Part shown: positions 19,453 through 29,088 of the stretch, piece by piece
Layout: every line of letters begins with the position of its first letter
How positions within the stretch are numbered: the first letter of the stretch is position 1
From: Acinetobacter genomosp. 15BJ
GTDB lineage: Bacteria; Pseudomonadota; Gammaproteobacteria; Pseudomonadales; Moraxellaceae
DNA length: 64,000 bases
NCBI RefSeq assembly: GCF_000400715.1
Contig: NZ_KE007348.1
Span: 16,299-80,298 of the forward strand
Reading direction: 5' to 3'
Notes under the pieces: model-generated
What the model was told of the DNA's origin: nothing
Databases searched by the model: none
Seen by the model: the letters and a program-made list of their open reading frames with translations, nothing else
Program-made: the position numbers and the translations under genes

Positions 19453-19989
19453 GTGGCACGTGGTACCCAACGTTATACCGATGAAGATTTTGAGTCATTA
19501 GAAGGACGTGCGAGTAGAACTGAGCAAAAAAAAGCTGTGCAGCGAATGGCAGCTTTGGGTGAGCAATTGGCTCAGCTGAATAAAAAACAGATTCAGAAAC
19601 TTCCAGTTGATGAGCGTCTCATTGATGCTTTACTTGAAATACAAAATATTAGTGCGCATGAAGCACGCCGTCGTCAATTTTTACGTATCGGTAAATTATT
19701 GCGAAATGAAGATGAAACCATCATTTTATCTTATTTAACACCGCAGCAAGGTGCTAAAAAACAAATGCAATTAATGCGTTGGGTTGATCGTATGATTGAC
19801 CAAGGTGATCCAGTGATCAATGAGTTTAGTAAGGTGTTTAATGCATCTGAACGCCATACCTTGCGTCAGCATGTATTGCGTATTCACCGTGATATGAAAC
19901 AGCAGGTCAGTGAAGAAGACCTTGCAGCATCTAAGCTTAAATTTGTGAATTACGTACAACAAGTTGCCTTGTTATCTGAACAAGGTTAA
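19453..19989 (+). CDS. darP: Dual-action ribosomal maturation protein DarP (YjgA)
   Basis: DUF615/YjgA family, 178 residues, a helical and highly charged protein that associates with late 50S precursors. Family segments are SRTEQKKAVQRMAALGEQL, LPVDERLIDALLEIQNI and ARRRQFLRIGKLLR. The start is GTG at 19453, two bases after the NPr stop; no ATG fits. It is the last gene of the rapZ unit, closed by a terminator. Confidence 0.92.
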   Translation: MARGTQRYTDEDFESLEGRASRTEQKKAVQRMAALGEQLAQLNKKQIQKLPVDERLIDALLEIQNISAHEARRRQFLRIGKLLRNEDETIILSYLTPQQGAKKQMQLMRWVDRMIDQGDPVINEFSKVFNASERHTLRQHVLRIHRDMKQQVSEEDLAASKLKFVNYVQQVALLSEQG

Positions 19990-19994
19990 AACTG

Positions 19995-20026
19995 AAAAAG
20001 AAGTTTCCAAGGAAACTTCTTTTTTT
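19995..20026 (+). terminator. Terminator after darP
   Basis: AGAAGTTTCC and GGAAACTTCT form a 10-bp stem with an AA centre, preceded by As and followed by T6-7. It can also stop the convergent acyl-CoA synthetase transcript. Confidence 0.88.
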
Positions 20027-20036
20027 ATGCTCAATA

Positions 20037-21680
20037 TTAATGTCCCAATTCGCTTGTTGCGCGTTCTTTGGCCCACTCTCTTAAAATAAATTTCTGTAAT
20101 TTTCCTGTCGAGGTTTTGGGGATCTCAGTAATCACTACATCTTTCGGGACTTTAAATCGGGCCAGTTCTTTTTGACAATGGGCAATGATTTCTTCGGCTG
20201 ATGCTGTTGTACCTTGTTTGAGTTCAATAAAAGCACACGGCACTTCTTGCCAACGTTGATCAGGTTTGGCTACAACCGCAGCGGTGAGCACAGCTGGATG
20301 ACGATAAAGCACATCTTCAACTTCGAGTGAGGAAATGTTTTCTCCACCTGAAATAATAATATCTTTTGAGCGATCCGTAATCTTGGCATAACCATCAGGA
20401 TGACTCACCGCTAAATCACCTGTGTGAAACCAGCCACCTTTAAATGCCTCTTCTGTGGCTTGAGCATTTTTCAAATAACCTTTCATCACGATATTGCCAC
20501 GGAACATGATTTCGCCCATGGTTTGTCCATCATTGGGCACAGGTTGCATGGTGTCTGGATCAAGCACTCGCATACTGTCTTGCAAGGGATAAGGTACGCC
20601 TTGGCGAGAATGTAGTTGCGCTTGCTCCTGAATGGATAAATCACTCCAACCTGCTTGTGAAGCACATAAGGCAGAAGGACCGTAGGTTTCAGTCAAACCA
20701 TAAACATGATTGACGTTAATACCGATATTGCGCATCCCTTCGATGATCGCCACTGGTGGTGCAGCACCTGCCACCATGACTTCAACATGATGCTCAAAAG
20801 CCGCTCTCTGTTCGCTTGGCGTGTTGATCAGCATAGACAATACAATCGGTGCACCACAGAAATAATCCACTTGATGTGCTGCAATATATTCAAAGATCAA
20901 TGCTGGATCGATGCGACGCAAACAAATGTTGGTACCGCCACTGGCGGCAATTGACCAAGCAAAGCACCAGCCATTGCAATGAAATAGCGGCAGTGTCCAA
21001 AGGTATACAGCACGAGGTTTCATACCACAGGCCAAAATATTACTTGCAGCATTCAGGTAAGCACCACGGTGATGGTAGACCACACCTTTAGGGTTGCCTG
21101 TCGTACCTGAGGTATAACTCAGGCTAATTGCATCCCATTCATCTTGAGGAAGCAACCATTCAAAGGTAGGGTCACCTTGTGCTATCCATGCTTCATATTC
21201 ATATTGACCAATTGCAATTTGTTCACCATCAAACTCAGAATCAAAGACGTCAATCACAATAATGTTTTGTGGAACAAGCTTAAGTGCTTCTTCTGCAACT
21301 TGTCGAAATTCAGGATCGAGCAATAGCACTTTGGCTTCCGCATGTTCTAGCATAAAGGCAATGGTTTTGGCATCGAGTCGGGTATTCAAGGTGTTGAGTA
21401 CCGCGCCAGCCATTGGCACGGCAAAATGTGCTTCAATCATGGCGGGGATATTCGGCAATAGCACTGAAACAGTATCGTTCTTTTGGATACCTAAATGACG
21501 GAGTTGATGTGCAAACTGACGACAGCGCTGATAAGTCTGTTGCCATGTGATTCGCCGTTCGCCATGAATAATCGCAGCCTGATTGGGATAAATGTAAGCA
21601 GCCCGTTCTAAGTAGCGTAAGGGCGATAAAGCAACAAAATTTGCTGGATTTCTGGGTAATTCGTCATATGCACTTACCAT
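20037..21680 (-). CDS. Acyl-CoA synthetase (AMP-forming, medium-chain/AlkK-like)
   Basis: ANL superfamily adenylate-forming enzyme, 547 residues. The AMP P-loop YTSGTTGNPKGV is at about 189-200, with VYGLTETYGP, the hinge region TGDLAVSHPDGYAKITDRSKDIIISGGENISS, and the C-terminal catalytic lysine in KTSTGKLQKF. It should activate a fatty or aryl acid to its CoA thioester. The N-terminal pattern resembles medium-chain fatty acid ligases of the AlkK group, but chain length cannot be read from sequence. It is a stand-alone gene convergent with darP. Confidence 0.87.
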   Translation of the reverse strand: MVSAYDELPRNPANFVALSPLRYLERAAYIYPNQAAIIHGERRITWQQTYQRCRQFAHQLRHLGIQKNDTVSVLLPNIPAMIEAHFAVPMAGAVLNTLNTRLDAKTIAFMLEHAEAKVLLLDPEFRQVAEEALKLVPQNIIVIDVFDSEFDGEQIAIGQYEYEAWIAQGDPTFEWLLPQDEWDAISLSYTSGTTGNPKGVVYHHRGAYLNAASNILACGMKPRAVYLWTLPLFHCNGWCFAWSIAASGGTNICLRRIDPALIFEYIAAHQVDYFCGAPIVLSMLINTPSEQRAAFEHHVEVMVAGAAPPVAIIEGMRNIGINVNHVYGLTETYGPSALCASQAGWSDLSIQEQAQLHSRQGVPYPLQDSMRVLDPDTMQPVPNDGQTMGEIMFRGNIVMKGYLKNAQATEEAFKGGWFHTGDLAVSHPDGYAKITDRSKDIIISGGENISSLEVEDVLYRHPAVLTAAVVAKPDQRWQEVPCAFIELKQGTTASAEEIIAHCQKELARFKVPKDVVITEIPKTSTGKLQKFILREWAKERATSELGH

Positions 21681-21899
21681 GTGTCTTGCTCCATTTCCGT
21701 TTTTTTCATTTATTCGTATTAACCTAGACTGTCATCGAGTCTAAATCATTTAGGCTTTAGTCGGAGATGAATCTGAACTGATCTTGGGTTTTTCTGGTTC
21801 AGAGGTTTCATCCATAGCTAAACCCGTGTAAAATCTTGGATACTTTTTTATCCGCCGTTTTTTATTTTTTGAGGCTTGCCTCAATACATAATCTCGCGG

Positions 21900-21926
21900 T
21901 GATATGCTCCTTCGTATAGGGCATCA
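21900..21926 (+). promoter_or_regulatory. Candidate thrS translational operator (anticodon-like hairpin)
   Basis: A short hairpin sits just before the thrS ribosome-binding site. Paired segments are CCT/AGG (21909-21911 with 21918-21920), TGC/GCA (21905-21907 with 21921-21923), and an outer TGA/TCA. The loop TCGTAT carries T-CGT-A, like U33-anticodon-A37 of tRNA-Thr(CGU). The CGT is 30-32 nt upstream of the thrS ATG, as I recall for the E. coli operator at which ThrRS represses its own translation. Pairing was read by eye. Confidence 0.5.
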
Positions 21927-21944
21927 CTCCTTAAGGATTTTATT

Positions 21945-23867
21945 ATGCCAATCATTACTTTACCAAATGGTGATCAGAAACAGTTTGATCATCCGATTTC
22001 TGTGATGGAACTTGCTCAGAGCATTGGTCCAGGTCTTGCAAAGAATACTGTTGCTGGCCGTATCAATGATCGCTTGGTGGATGCTTGTGATTTAATCACA
22101 GAAGACGCAACAGTTCAGATTATTACCCCTAAAGATGAAGAAGGTTTAGAAATCATTCGTCACTCATGTGCGCACTTGGTAGGACATGCAGTTAAGCAAT
22201 TGTTCCCAGAAGCGAAAATGGTGATCGGTCCTGTGATCGAAGAAGGTTTCTACTACGACATCTGGATGCCACGTCCATTTACTTTGGATGATATGGCTGC
22301 GGTTGAAGAGCGTATGAAAAAGCTCATCGACCAAGACTATGACGTCATCAAAAAGATGACACCACGTGAAGATGTGATCGCTGAATTCACTGCACGCGGT
22401 GAAGAATACAAGTTACGCTTGATTGCAGACATGCCGAATGAAACTCAAATGGGCTTGTACTACCATCAAGACTATTTGGATATGTGCCGTGGTCCACACG
22501 TACCTAACACTAAATTCTTAAAATCATTCAAACTCACTAAAATCTCTGGTGCTTACTGGCGTGGTGATGCGAAGAATGAACAGCTACAACGTATTTATGG
22601 TACAGCTTGGGCTGATAAAAAACAGTTAGCTGCATATATCAAACGTATTGAAGAAGCTGAAAAGCGTGACCATCGTAAAATTGGTAAAGCATTAGACTTG
22701 TTCCATATGCAAGAAGAGGCACCGGGTATGGTGTTCTGGCATCCGAACGGCTGGACCATTTACCAAGTGCTTGAACAATACATGCGTAAAGTTCAGCAAG
22801 ACAATGGCTACCAAGAAATTAAGACACCGCAAATCGTAGACTTTACGCTTTGGGAAAAGTCTGGGCATGCGGCAAACTATGCTGAAAATATGTTTACGAC
22901 TCACTCTGAAAGTCGTAACTATGCAGTCAAGCCAATGAACTGCCCATGTCACGTACAGGTCTTTAACCAAGGTTTAAAATCTTACCGTGATTTACCAATT
23001 CGTCTAGCTGAATTTGGTTCTTGTCATCGTAATGAACCATCAGGTTCTTTGCACGGCATTATGCGTGTTCGTGGTTTTACCCAAGATGATGCACATATCT
23101 TCTGTACTAAAGAACAGATTGGTAAAGAAGTTGCAGACTTTATTAAACTGACTTTGGATGTGTATAAAGACTTCGGTTTTGAAGACGTGCAAATGAAATT
23201 GTCGACACGTCCAGAAAAGCGTGTGGGTGATGATGCACTTTGGGACTTGGCTGAAAAATCTTTAGCAGATGCTTTAGATGATGCTGGCTTGGCTTGGGAC
23301 TTGCAACCAGGTGAAGGTGCATTCTACGGTCCGAAAATTGAATTCTCATTGAAAGACTGCTTAGGCCGTGTATGGCAATGCGGTACAATCCAGTGTGACT
23401 TCAACTTACCAATCCGTTTAGATGCGTCTTATGTCACTGAAGACAATGATCGTGATCAACCAGTCATGCTTCATCGTGCAATTCTTGGCAGTTTCGAGCG
23501 TTTTATTGGTATACTAATTGAACACTATGCGGGCTTCATGCCACCATGGCTTACACCAATCCAAGCTTGTGTCATGAATATTACCGATTCACAAGCGGAA
23601 GCAAGTGAGCAAGTGGTCGCAAAACTCAAAGAAAATGGTCTTCGTGCCATTTCTGACTTGAGAAATGAAAAGATCGGATTTAAGATTCGTGAGCGTACCC
23701 TAGAGCGTATTCCTTACCTTCTTGTTCTCGGTGATCGAGAAGTTGAAGAAGGTACAGTTAATGTGCGTACTCGCTCAGGAAAAAATTTAGGTACTATGTC
23801 AGTAGATGCATTTATTGACTTAGTGAAATCTGCCGTTGCCGAACGTGGCCGGTATATCGTGGAGTAA
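21945..23867 (+). CDS. thrS: Threonyl-tRNA synthetase
   Basis: Class II synthetase of 640 residues, close to the 642 of E. coli. Domains: TGS (about 1-61), the editing domain with [17 protein letters not shown] and its HxxxH motif, then the catalytic core with zinc residues in [10 protein letters not shown] and motif 2 near [11 protein letters not shown], and the C-terminal anticodon domain ([15 protein letters not shown]). The ribosome site TAAGGA precedes the ATG. The infC start lies 5 bp beyond the stop codon. A candidate self-repression hairpin lies upstream. Confidence 0.98.
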   Translation: MPIITLPNGDQKQFDHPISVMELAQSIGPGLAKNTVAGRINDRLVDACDLITEDATVQIITPKDEEGLEIIRHSCAHLVGHAVKQLFPEAKMVIGPVIEEGFYYDIWMPRPFTLDDMAAVEERMKKLIDQDYDVIKKMTPREDVIAEFTARGEEYKLRLIADMPNETQMGLYYHQDYLDMCRGPHVPNTKFLKSFKLTKISGAYWRGDAKNEQLQRIYGTAWADKKQLAAYIKRIEEAEKRDHRKIGKALDLFHMQEEAPGMVFWHPNGWTIYQVLEQYMRKVQQDNGYQEIKTPQIVDFTLWEKSGHAANYAENMFTTHSESRNYAVKPMNCPCHVQVFNQGLKSYRDLPIRLAEFGSCHRNEPSGSLHGIMRVRGFTQDDAHIFCTKEQIGKEVADFIKLTLDVYKDFGFEDVQMKLSTRPEKRVGDDALWDLAEKSLADALDDAGLAWDLQPGEGAFYGPKIEFSLKDCLGRVWQCGTIQCDFNLPIRLDASYVTEDNDRDQPVMLHRAILGSFERFIGILIEHYAGFMPPWLTPIQACVMNITDSQAEASEQVVAKLKENGLRAISDLRNEKIGFKIRERTLERIPYLLVLGDREVEEGTVNVRTRSGKNLGTMSVDAFIDLVKSAVAERGRYIVE

Positions 23868-23872
23868 TAAAG

Positions 23873-24424
23873 ATTAAACAGCCTGACCGTAACCAACAAC
23901 AAGGTGCTAAAAGTAACCGTCCTGCAATTAACGATGAGATCCGTGCGAAAGAAGTACGCCTCGTCGCTGCAGATGGAGAACAAAAAGGTGTTGTTTCATT
24001 AAATGAAGCATTGCGTGCTGCAGAAGAAGCTAATCTTGACCTTGTTGAGATTGTGGCGAATGCAGAACCACCTGTTTGTAAAATCATGGACTACAACAAG
24101 CACTTATTTGACTTAAAGCAAAAGCAAAAAGATGCGAAGAAAAAACAGCATCAAGTGCAAGTGAAAGAAATCAAATTACGTCCTGCAACGGATGTAGGTG
24201 ATTACCAAATTAAATTGCGTGCAATTTTACGTTTCCTTGAAGAAGGAAATAAGGTAAAAATCACTTTACGATTCCGTGGTCGTGAGATGGCACATCAACA
24301 GCTTGGTTTGGCTCAATTGCAAAAAATTGAAGCAGACGTTGCTGAATTTGGCGTGATTGAACAAGCGCCGAAGATGGAAGGTCGTCAAATGGGCATGTTA
24401 ATTGGTCCGAAAAAGAAAAAGTAA
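23873..24424 (+). CDS. infC: Translation initiation factor IF-3 (rare ATT start)
   Basis: 183 residues. It keeps 30S subunits free and proofreads start codons. The N-domain has [15 protein letters not shown] and [22 protein letters not shown]; the C-domain has [19 protein letters not shown] and [16 protein letters not shown]. No ATG, GTG or TTG occurs before the conserved N-terminus. ATT at 23873 has GTGGAG eight bases upstream and is my choice; ATA at 23867 is the other option but lies too close to that site. Non-canonical ATT starts are the known basis of IF-3 self-repression in E. coli. Confidence 0.95.
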   Translation: MKQPDRNQQQGAKSNRPAINDEIRAKEVRLVAADGEQKGVVSLNEALRAAEEANLDLVEIVANAEPPVCKIMDYNKHLFDLKQKQKDAKKKQHQVQVKEIKLRPATDVGDYQIKLRAILRFLEEGNKVKITLRFRGREMAHQQLGLAQLQKIEADVAEFGVIEQAPKMEGRQMGMLIGPKKKK

Positions 24425-24434
24425 TTTTTCTTAT

Positions 24435-24466
24435 AAAAAAGCACCGCTCTCAGCGGTGCTTTTTTA
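24435..24466 (+). terminator. Terminator after infC
   Basis: GCACCGCT and AGCGGTGC form an 8-bp stem with a CTC loop, between an A6 tract and a T6 tract. It ends the thrS-infC transcript before rpmI, unlike the continuous operon of E. coli. Confidence 0.92.
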
Positions 24467-24593
24467 TGTCTAAAAATTGATAACCTAATCTGGGATAAAT
24501 CTGTTAAAAAATTCTAAGCATCATTGGAACAGATGAAAACAAGCTATGATAGGGTTTGTTGATAATTACACTATTTAAAAATAGGAACGAGAC

Positions 24594-24914
24594 ATGTCTA
24601 CAATTACTGGTACTCAACAACTCTCTGAAATTAATCAAAAAGTGGTACAAGAAGGCGAGGTTCTGCCTCAAGTTACACTCAAAGATGGCAGTCGTGTCCA
24701 AACAGGTACTGTCGCGACCATGTTACATAATATTAATCTCTATAATGCAGGCGTTCGTGGTGCAGTAGAAGATGAACTGATTTTAGCTGTACCGACTTTA
24801 TTTAAAGTTGGGATGTTTGATTTATTCTCTGTGGAAGAGTGGATTAATGGCAGTAATGCTGGTCGTAAATTTGTTGGAGAGAAAGCCAAAGAATTCTTGG
24901 ATAATCAAGCTTAA
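24594..24914 (+). CDS. Conserved small protein of unknown function
   Basis: 106 residues, soluble, no signal peptide or membrane segment. It begins MSTITGTQQLSEINQ after a good AGGAACGAG site. The middle reads LKDGSRVQTGTVATMLHNIN and ends with FDLFSVEEWINGS and a lysine-rich helix. I do not recognise a named domain. Codon use looks like its neighbours. It stands alone after the infC terminator. Confidence 0.75.
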   Translation: MSTITGTQQLSEINQKVVQEGEVLPQVTLKDGSRVQTGTVATMLHNINLYNAGVRGAVEDELILAVPTLFKVGMFDLFSVEEWINGSNAGRKFVGEKAKEFLDNQA

Positions 24915-25041
24915 ATCTTTGAACATTGTCTTTGAAAACACCGCTTTATTGTTTCTTTTCGTGCTTGTCTACTGATCAATAAGTAGGAAGTGTGCTATAA
25001 CGCAACAACAGTCAAGATAACGATGAATAGGACAATATAAA

Positions 25042-25662
25042 ATGATTGACTTATATTACTGGGGCACACCCAATGGGCATAAAATAACAATCGCCTTAGA
25101 AGAAATGGGGCTTGAGTATCAGATTTTTCCAATCAATATTTTGGAAAATGATCAGTTCCAGCCTGATTTTTTAAAAATCTCTCCCAATAATAAAATTCCA
25201 GCGATTGTCGATCAAAATGGTCCAAGAGGTGAACCGATTTCAGTATTTGAGTCGGGTGCAATCTTACAATATTTAGGTCGAAAAACAGGACTGTTCTATC
25301 CGACCGATGAGCAAGAGCGAGTTGAGGTTGAACAATGGTTGATGTGGCAAATGGGTGGTTTTGGTCCAATGCTTGGGCAAAACCACCATTTCAATAAGTT
25401 TGCCTCTGAACGTATTCCTTATGCGATTGATCGTTATGTGAATGAAACCAAGCGTTTGTATAGTGTCTTAAACAAACAGTTGATTGGTCAAAAGTTTGTA
25501 GCAGGCGAATACTCGATTGCAGATATGGCGATCTTACCTTGGGCATTGCGTTATGAATGGCAGGGGATTCAGCTTGAAAACTACCCGTATGTGAAAGATT
25601 ATATTGAACGCTTAACGGCTCGCCCTGCGATACAAAAAGCTTTATCGATCAAAGTTGGATGA
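25042..25662 (+). CDS. Glutathione S-transferase family protein (Nu-class, YfcG-like)
   Basis: 206 residues with a thioredoxin-like N-domain and an all-helical C-domain. The N-terminus YYWGTPNGHKITIALEE carries the TPN motif of Nu-class enzymes (YfcG, YghU), which use glutathione or its disulfide rather than a catalytic Tyr/Ser/Cys. ESGAILQYLGRKTG binds the glutathione gamma-glutamyl group. EYSIADMAILPW is the C-domain N-capping motif. It overlaps the next gene by an ATGA junction. A disulfide reductase activity is inferred from the class only. Confidence 0.88.
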   Translation: MIDLYYWGTPNGHKITIALEEMGLEYQIFPINILENDQFQPDFLKISPNNKIPAIVDQNGPRGEPISVFESGAILQYLGRKTGLFYPTDEQERVEVEQWLMWQMGGFGPMLGQNHHFNKFASERIPYAIDRYVNETKRLYSVLNKQLIGQKFVAGEYSIADMAILPWALRYEWQGIQLENYPYVKDYIERLTARPAIQKALSIKVG

Positions 25663-26102
25663 ATCAAGGTATTGGACGACACAGCTATTTAAAGCATTGG
25701 GCGATTGCGATGGGATTGTTGTTGCTTACAGCAATCCTCTGCGCTCAGTTGCAAAAGCTCTATTCAGAGAGTCATTTAGCGGTTTTGGTATTTACTTTTA
25801 TTACTGTTTTAGGGCTGTTATTTTCTACACTTTTTGCTTGGCTACAGCTAGAGACCAAAAATTCATATTGTAGTAGCTGGTTTTTTTCTGCCTTTTTAAG
25901 TTTATCATTGGTGTTATGTAGCTATCTTGATCATACGCTATCTATTGACTGGGCTGCGGTTTCTGCTGGTGAAATGCAACTTAGCCTGTACCAAAAAATT
26001 ATTAGATCTGATCTTACATTTTGGCTGTTATTTGTTTTTCCATTCCTTTTTTCAGTTATGTATTTTTCTATTCGATCTAAAAAAGCGAAAACTAAAAATT
26101 AA
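25659..26102 (+). CDS. Small integral membrane protein, function unknown
   Basis: 147 residues with about four hydrophobic segments (residues about 16-32, 39-60, 69-87, 120-138), and a positively charged C-terminus RSKKAKTKN. Its ATG overlaps the GST stop (ATGA), so the two are translationally coupled and may act together. I recognise no family motif. Confidence 0.7.
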   Translation: MNQGIGRHSYLKHWAIAMGLLLLTAILCAQLQKLYSESHLAVLVFTFITVLGLLFSTLFAWLQLETKNSYCSSWFFSAFLSLSLVLCSYLDHTLSIDWAAVSAGEMQLSLYQKIIRSDLTFWLLFVFPFLFSVMYFSIRSKKAKTKN

Positions 26103-26221
26103 TTTTGGCAAAGCCATGATTTCGGGCATGTAAGCCTGACTATTTTATAATTGTGTAATTTTTCATCTAGTCTATGCATGTTCAAGCTACGATGATTTAA
26201 GTTCACCAAAGATAAAGCATC

Positions 26222-27073
26222 ATGCAAGCAAAAATATCAGCCCTTTATTTAAAAAATCTTGGTTTTGAAGGGGAGCTCTCTCCAACCTTGACTAATCTAA
26301 AAAGCCTATTAAGTCTTCATGTACAAGCTATTCCTTTTGGTAATTTATCCTCTTTTTTAGGAGATGAAGTTTCATTAGCGTCAGATCAACTTGTGCAAAA
26401 ATTATTAATTAAAAATCGTGAGGGCTATTGTTTAGAACACAGTACCCTAACCAGAATTGCCTTAACTGAACTGGGCTATGAGGCATATAACATACTCGGT
26501 CGAGTGTATTATCAAAGCTCGCCTATCAGTACTCCTGTGAGAACTCATTTGGTCACACTGGTACGTATTGATCAGCAATTGTTCTTGTATGATCCAGGAT
26601 TTGGGGGGATGACCCCGACCACGGTTTTATCACTTGATAAGACTGGTGAAACACAGCAGACGCCACTCGAACCTTTCAGATTCGTTGAGCTTGCACAGAG
26701 TGGTCTAGATGCGACAGTGCTGACGGAAATGAAATATATGCTACAAGTCTGTATCCATAATCAATGGGTCAATGTCTATGCGATTAACCCCCAACAGCAG
26801 ATTGCAGACGCAGATGCCTTGATTGCGAATTGGTATATTTCGACCTCGCCTGAATCCTTATTTACCCAGTATTTAATGTTATCTACTGCCAATGCCGAAA
26901 TGCGAATTACCTTAAAAGATCGTGTTTTAAGAACACATGGCAAAGGAAACTCTGATAAGAAAGAGTTATCTACCTTTGATGAGTTTGAGGATGTGATTAA
27001 AACAGTCTTTCGGATTGATATTTCGCAGGAGATGCTTGAAGCGACTTGGGCAAAATTAACCTTGAATCCATAG
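26222..27073 (+). CDS. nat: Arylamine N-acetyltransferase
   Basis: NAT family, 283 residues. It transfers acetyl from acetyl-CoA to arylamines or hydrazines, or makes N-acyl products in some pathways. The catalytic triad is visible: C70 in NREGYCLEH, H109 in PVRTHLVTL and D124 in LYDPGFGG. The N-terminal IPFGNLSSFLG matches the family. Single gene with its own upstream gap of about 120 bp. Confidence 0.9.
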   Translation: MQAKISALYLKNLGFEGELSPTLTNLKSLLSLHVQAIPFGNLSSFLGDEVSLASDQLVQKLLIKNREGYCLEHSTLTRIALTELGYEAYNILGRVYYQSSPISTPVRTHLVTLVRIDQQLFLYDPGFGGMTPTTVLSLDKTGETQQTPLEPFRFVELAQSGLDATVLTEMKYMLQVCIHNQWVNVYAINPQQQIADADALIANWYISTSPESLFTQYLMLSTANAEMRITLKDRVLRTHGKGNSDKKELSTFDEFEDVIKTVFRIDISQEMLEATWAKLTLNP

Positions 27074-27137
27074 CGTTCACGTTATATGGTCTTCTCTTGA
27101 TGATATGTGGCTGCCTGTTTAAGAGACCCTTGTTTTG

Positions 27138-27563
27138 ATGTCTTATTTGTTATTGTTTCTCTCAGCCTTCGGCGCTGCCACCTTATTGCCTTTACAGTCA
27201 GAAGCGGTATTAATGACGCTCTTGGTACAAGGGCTTTCCAATCCCTTTTATCTGATTTTGGTTGCGACCATTGGAAATGTCTTAGGTTCCTGTGTGAATT
27301 GGTGGCTTGGACTAAAGATTGAACATTTTAAAGACAAAAAATGGTTTCCTGTTTCAGAACAACGGTTGTTACAAGCACAGCAGATTTATCATAAATATGG
27401 TTTTTATTCGTTGCTACTGAGTTGGACTCCCGTGATTGGTGATCCCATTACCTTGATTGCTGGGTTGATGAAAGAGAATTTTTGGCGATTTTTATTGATT
27501 GTCACCATCGCCAAAGGTGGGCGTTATTTAACGTTATATGCTTTATATCTCGGGCTCTTTTAA
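27138..27563 (+). CDS. YqaA/DedA-like membrane protein
   Basis: 141 residues from the ATG at 27138, close to E. coli YqaA length; a TTG directly before it is in frame. It has about four hydrophobic segments and the family pattern GNVLGSCVNWWLG, then WTPVIGDPITLIAGLM, where the central helix-breaking segment is typical of DedA-like proteins. Those proteins affect membrane lipid or proton balance. Specific role unknown. Confidence 0.85.
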   Translation: MSYLLLFLSAFGAATLLPLQSEAVLMTLLVQGLSNPFYLILVATIGNVLGSCVNWWLGLKIEHFKDKKWFPVSEQRLLQAQQIYHKYGFYSLLLSWTPVIGDPITLIAGLMKENFWRFLLIVTIAKGGRYLTLYALYLGLF

Positions 27564-27565
27564 TG

Positions 27566-27596
27566 AAAAAGGGGAAGATGGGCTCTTTCCCTTTTA
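27566..27596. terminator. Bidirectional terminator between yqaA-like and MFS genes
   Basis: AAAAGGGG-AAGA pairs with TCTT-TCCCTTTT (one G-T pair) around a 5-nt loop, between convergent genes. A-tract and T-tract flank it, so both strands can terminate. Confidence 0.75.
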
Positions 27597-27597
27597 T

Positions 27598-28851
27598 TTA
27601 GTGATCCGAACCTTTAGTAATATCGACTTTGAATAAGTCATTGGTTTTAAACCAGCAATAACTTACTACGGCAAGTGTCATACAACCGCCAAGAATAGTT
27701 GCAGTGATTGTGCCGAGGTATTTGGCTGCGAGACCCGATTCAAAAGCCCCCAGTTCATTACTTGAAGAAACAAACATCCCATTTACTGCTGCGACACGAC
27801 CGCGCATATTTTCAGGTGGAAAAATTTGCAAGATGGTTTGACGAACCACGACAGAAACACTGTCACAAGCACCCGTCATGGCTAAGGCAAATAATGAGAG
27901 CCACATATGATTTGAGAAGGCGAACAGAATGGTAAAAATACCAAAACCTGTTACCGCGAATAACATATTTCGCCATGCATGTTGCATTGGCGGGAATTTG
28001 GTGAGTGCAATCATGGTGATGAGAGCACCAATAGATGGTGCGGCACGTAAATAGCCAAGACCTTCAGGGCCGACTCGTAATATTTCTTCGGCAAAAATTG
28101 GCAATAACGCAATCACACCACCAAATAACACCGATACTAGATCAAGTGAGATCGCCCATAAAACGATTTTAGTTTTCCAGATAAAGCGGAAACCATCAGT
28201 CAGGCTTTGCAGCACATTTTCGGTTTCCATTTTGGGAAAGGTTCGCTTTGCTAGACAGTTAATCAAAATGAAGCAGACGGCCAATAATGCAGATACTGCA
28301 AAGAGACTAGTTTCACGCCCCAGAAAAGCCAGCATAAAACCACCGAGCATAGGACCGATGATCACACCACTTTGCCAGCCAATTGTGGTCCATGTTGCAC
28401 CATTGGCATACAGTTCACGTGGAATCAGAAAAGGTTTGAGTGATGTTGCAGATGGATTATAAAAACCTCGAATGGTTCCTAAAGCAAAAATGACAGCATA
28501 GATCCCCCAGGACAGTGTGCTAACCCCAATTTTTTCTAAACCATGTAAGTGGAACAGTGCCCAAAGCACTAAAGGTAAAGGAATCGAAAAGAATAAGCAG
28601 ATTTTCATAATGGTCTGTTTATTCAATTTGTCGGCGAAATAGCCACCCCATAAAGACAGCGTGATAAATGGAATCGCTTCTGCCAGACCAATAAAACCCA
28701 AGGTGAGTGGGTCACGGGTGATTTGATAAAGCGAATAGGCGACGATAATTTCCTGAATCAAAATTGCTAGTGTTAAGCAGAATTGATTAACGGTCACAAT
28801 AGAGAAATCTCGGTACCGCAATGCAGCGAAAGCATCATTTTGTATAGTCAT
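27598..28851 (-). CDS. MFS transporter (EntS-like efflux family)
   Basis: 417 residues with about 12 hydrophobic segments and a central cytoplasmic loop near residue 200. LTLGFIGLAEAIPFITLSLWGGYFADKLNKQT is the MFS motif-A region between helices 2 and 3. ENMRGRVAAVNGMFVSSSNELGAFESG resembles the EntS / MFS_3 group that exports siderophores or drugs. No siderophore genes are nearby, so the substrate is open. Convergent with the yqaA-like gene. Confidence 0.85.
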   Translation of the reverse strand: MTIQNDAFAALRYRDFSIVTVNQFCLTLAILIQEIIVAYSLYQITRDPLTLGFIGLAEAIPFITLSLWGGYFADKLNKQTIMKICLFFSIPLPLVLWALFHLHGLEKIGVSTLSWGIYAVIFALGTIRGFYNPSATSLKPFLIPRELYANGATWTTIGWQSGVIIGPMLGGFMLAFLGRETSLFAVSALLAVCFILINCLAKRTFPKMETENVLQSLTDGFRFIWKTKIVLWAISLDLVSVLFGGVIALLPIFAEEILRVGPEGLGYLRAAPSIGALITMIALTKFPPMQHAWRNMLFAVTGFGIFTILFAFSNHMWLSLFALAMTGACDSVSVVVRQTILQIFPPENMRGRVAAVNGMFVSSSNELGAFESGLAAKYLGTITATILGGCMTLAVVSYCWFKTNDLFKVDITKGSDH

Positions 28852-29025
28852 ATTCTTTTGAATTTAAGAGCTTGTATTTATTATAGGTGTTAATTTTATG
28901 GATGTTTCTCGTAATTTGAGAATTGGTTATAGAAAATAACGTTTATAGAAAAGAGACGATTTACTATCAAAAAATGAGCATTTTACTTTCGTTTTAGCTT
29001 GCTATGCTTTAGAATACTGGCTCCC

Positions 29026-29088
29026 TTACCTGCAGGTCGTTTTTGCAATGGTGCAAACGTTCCGAACAGGTGTTCAAAAGAGGTTGTT
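29026..29088 (+). promoter_or_regulatory. Structured leader of rpmI-rplT (possible L20 self-control site)
   Basis: The leader holds TTTGCA (29042-29047) paired to TGCAAA (29052-29057), nested inside ACCTG (29028-29032) / CAGGT (29067-29071). A competing small hairpin GAAC/GTTC lies at 29064-29075. In E. coli, L20 binds mRNA structures before rpmI to repress the operon. The pairing here is seen; the L20 role is inference. Confidence 0.4.

Noticed and set aside
24011..24424. Shorter IF-3 starting at TTG 24011
   Set aside because: It would remove the conserved N-domain, which is intact upstream in the same frame.
28999..29088. N-terminal extension of L35
   Set aside because: L35 starts with MPKMKT at 29089; the extension overlaps the structured leader.
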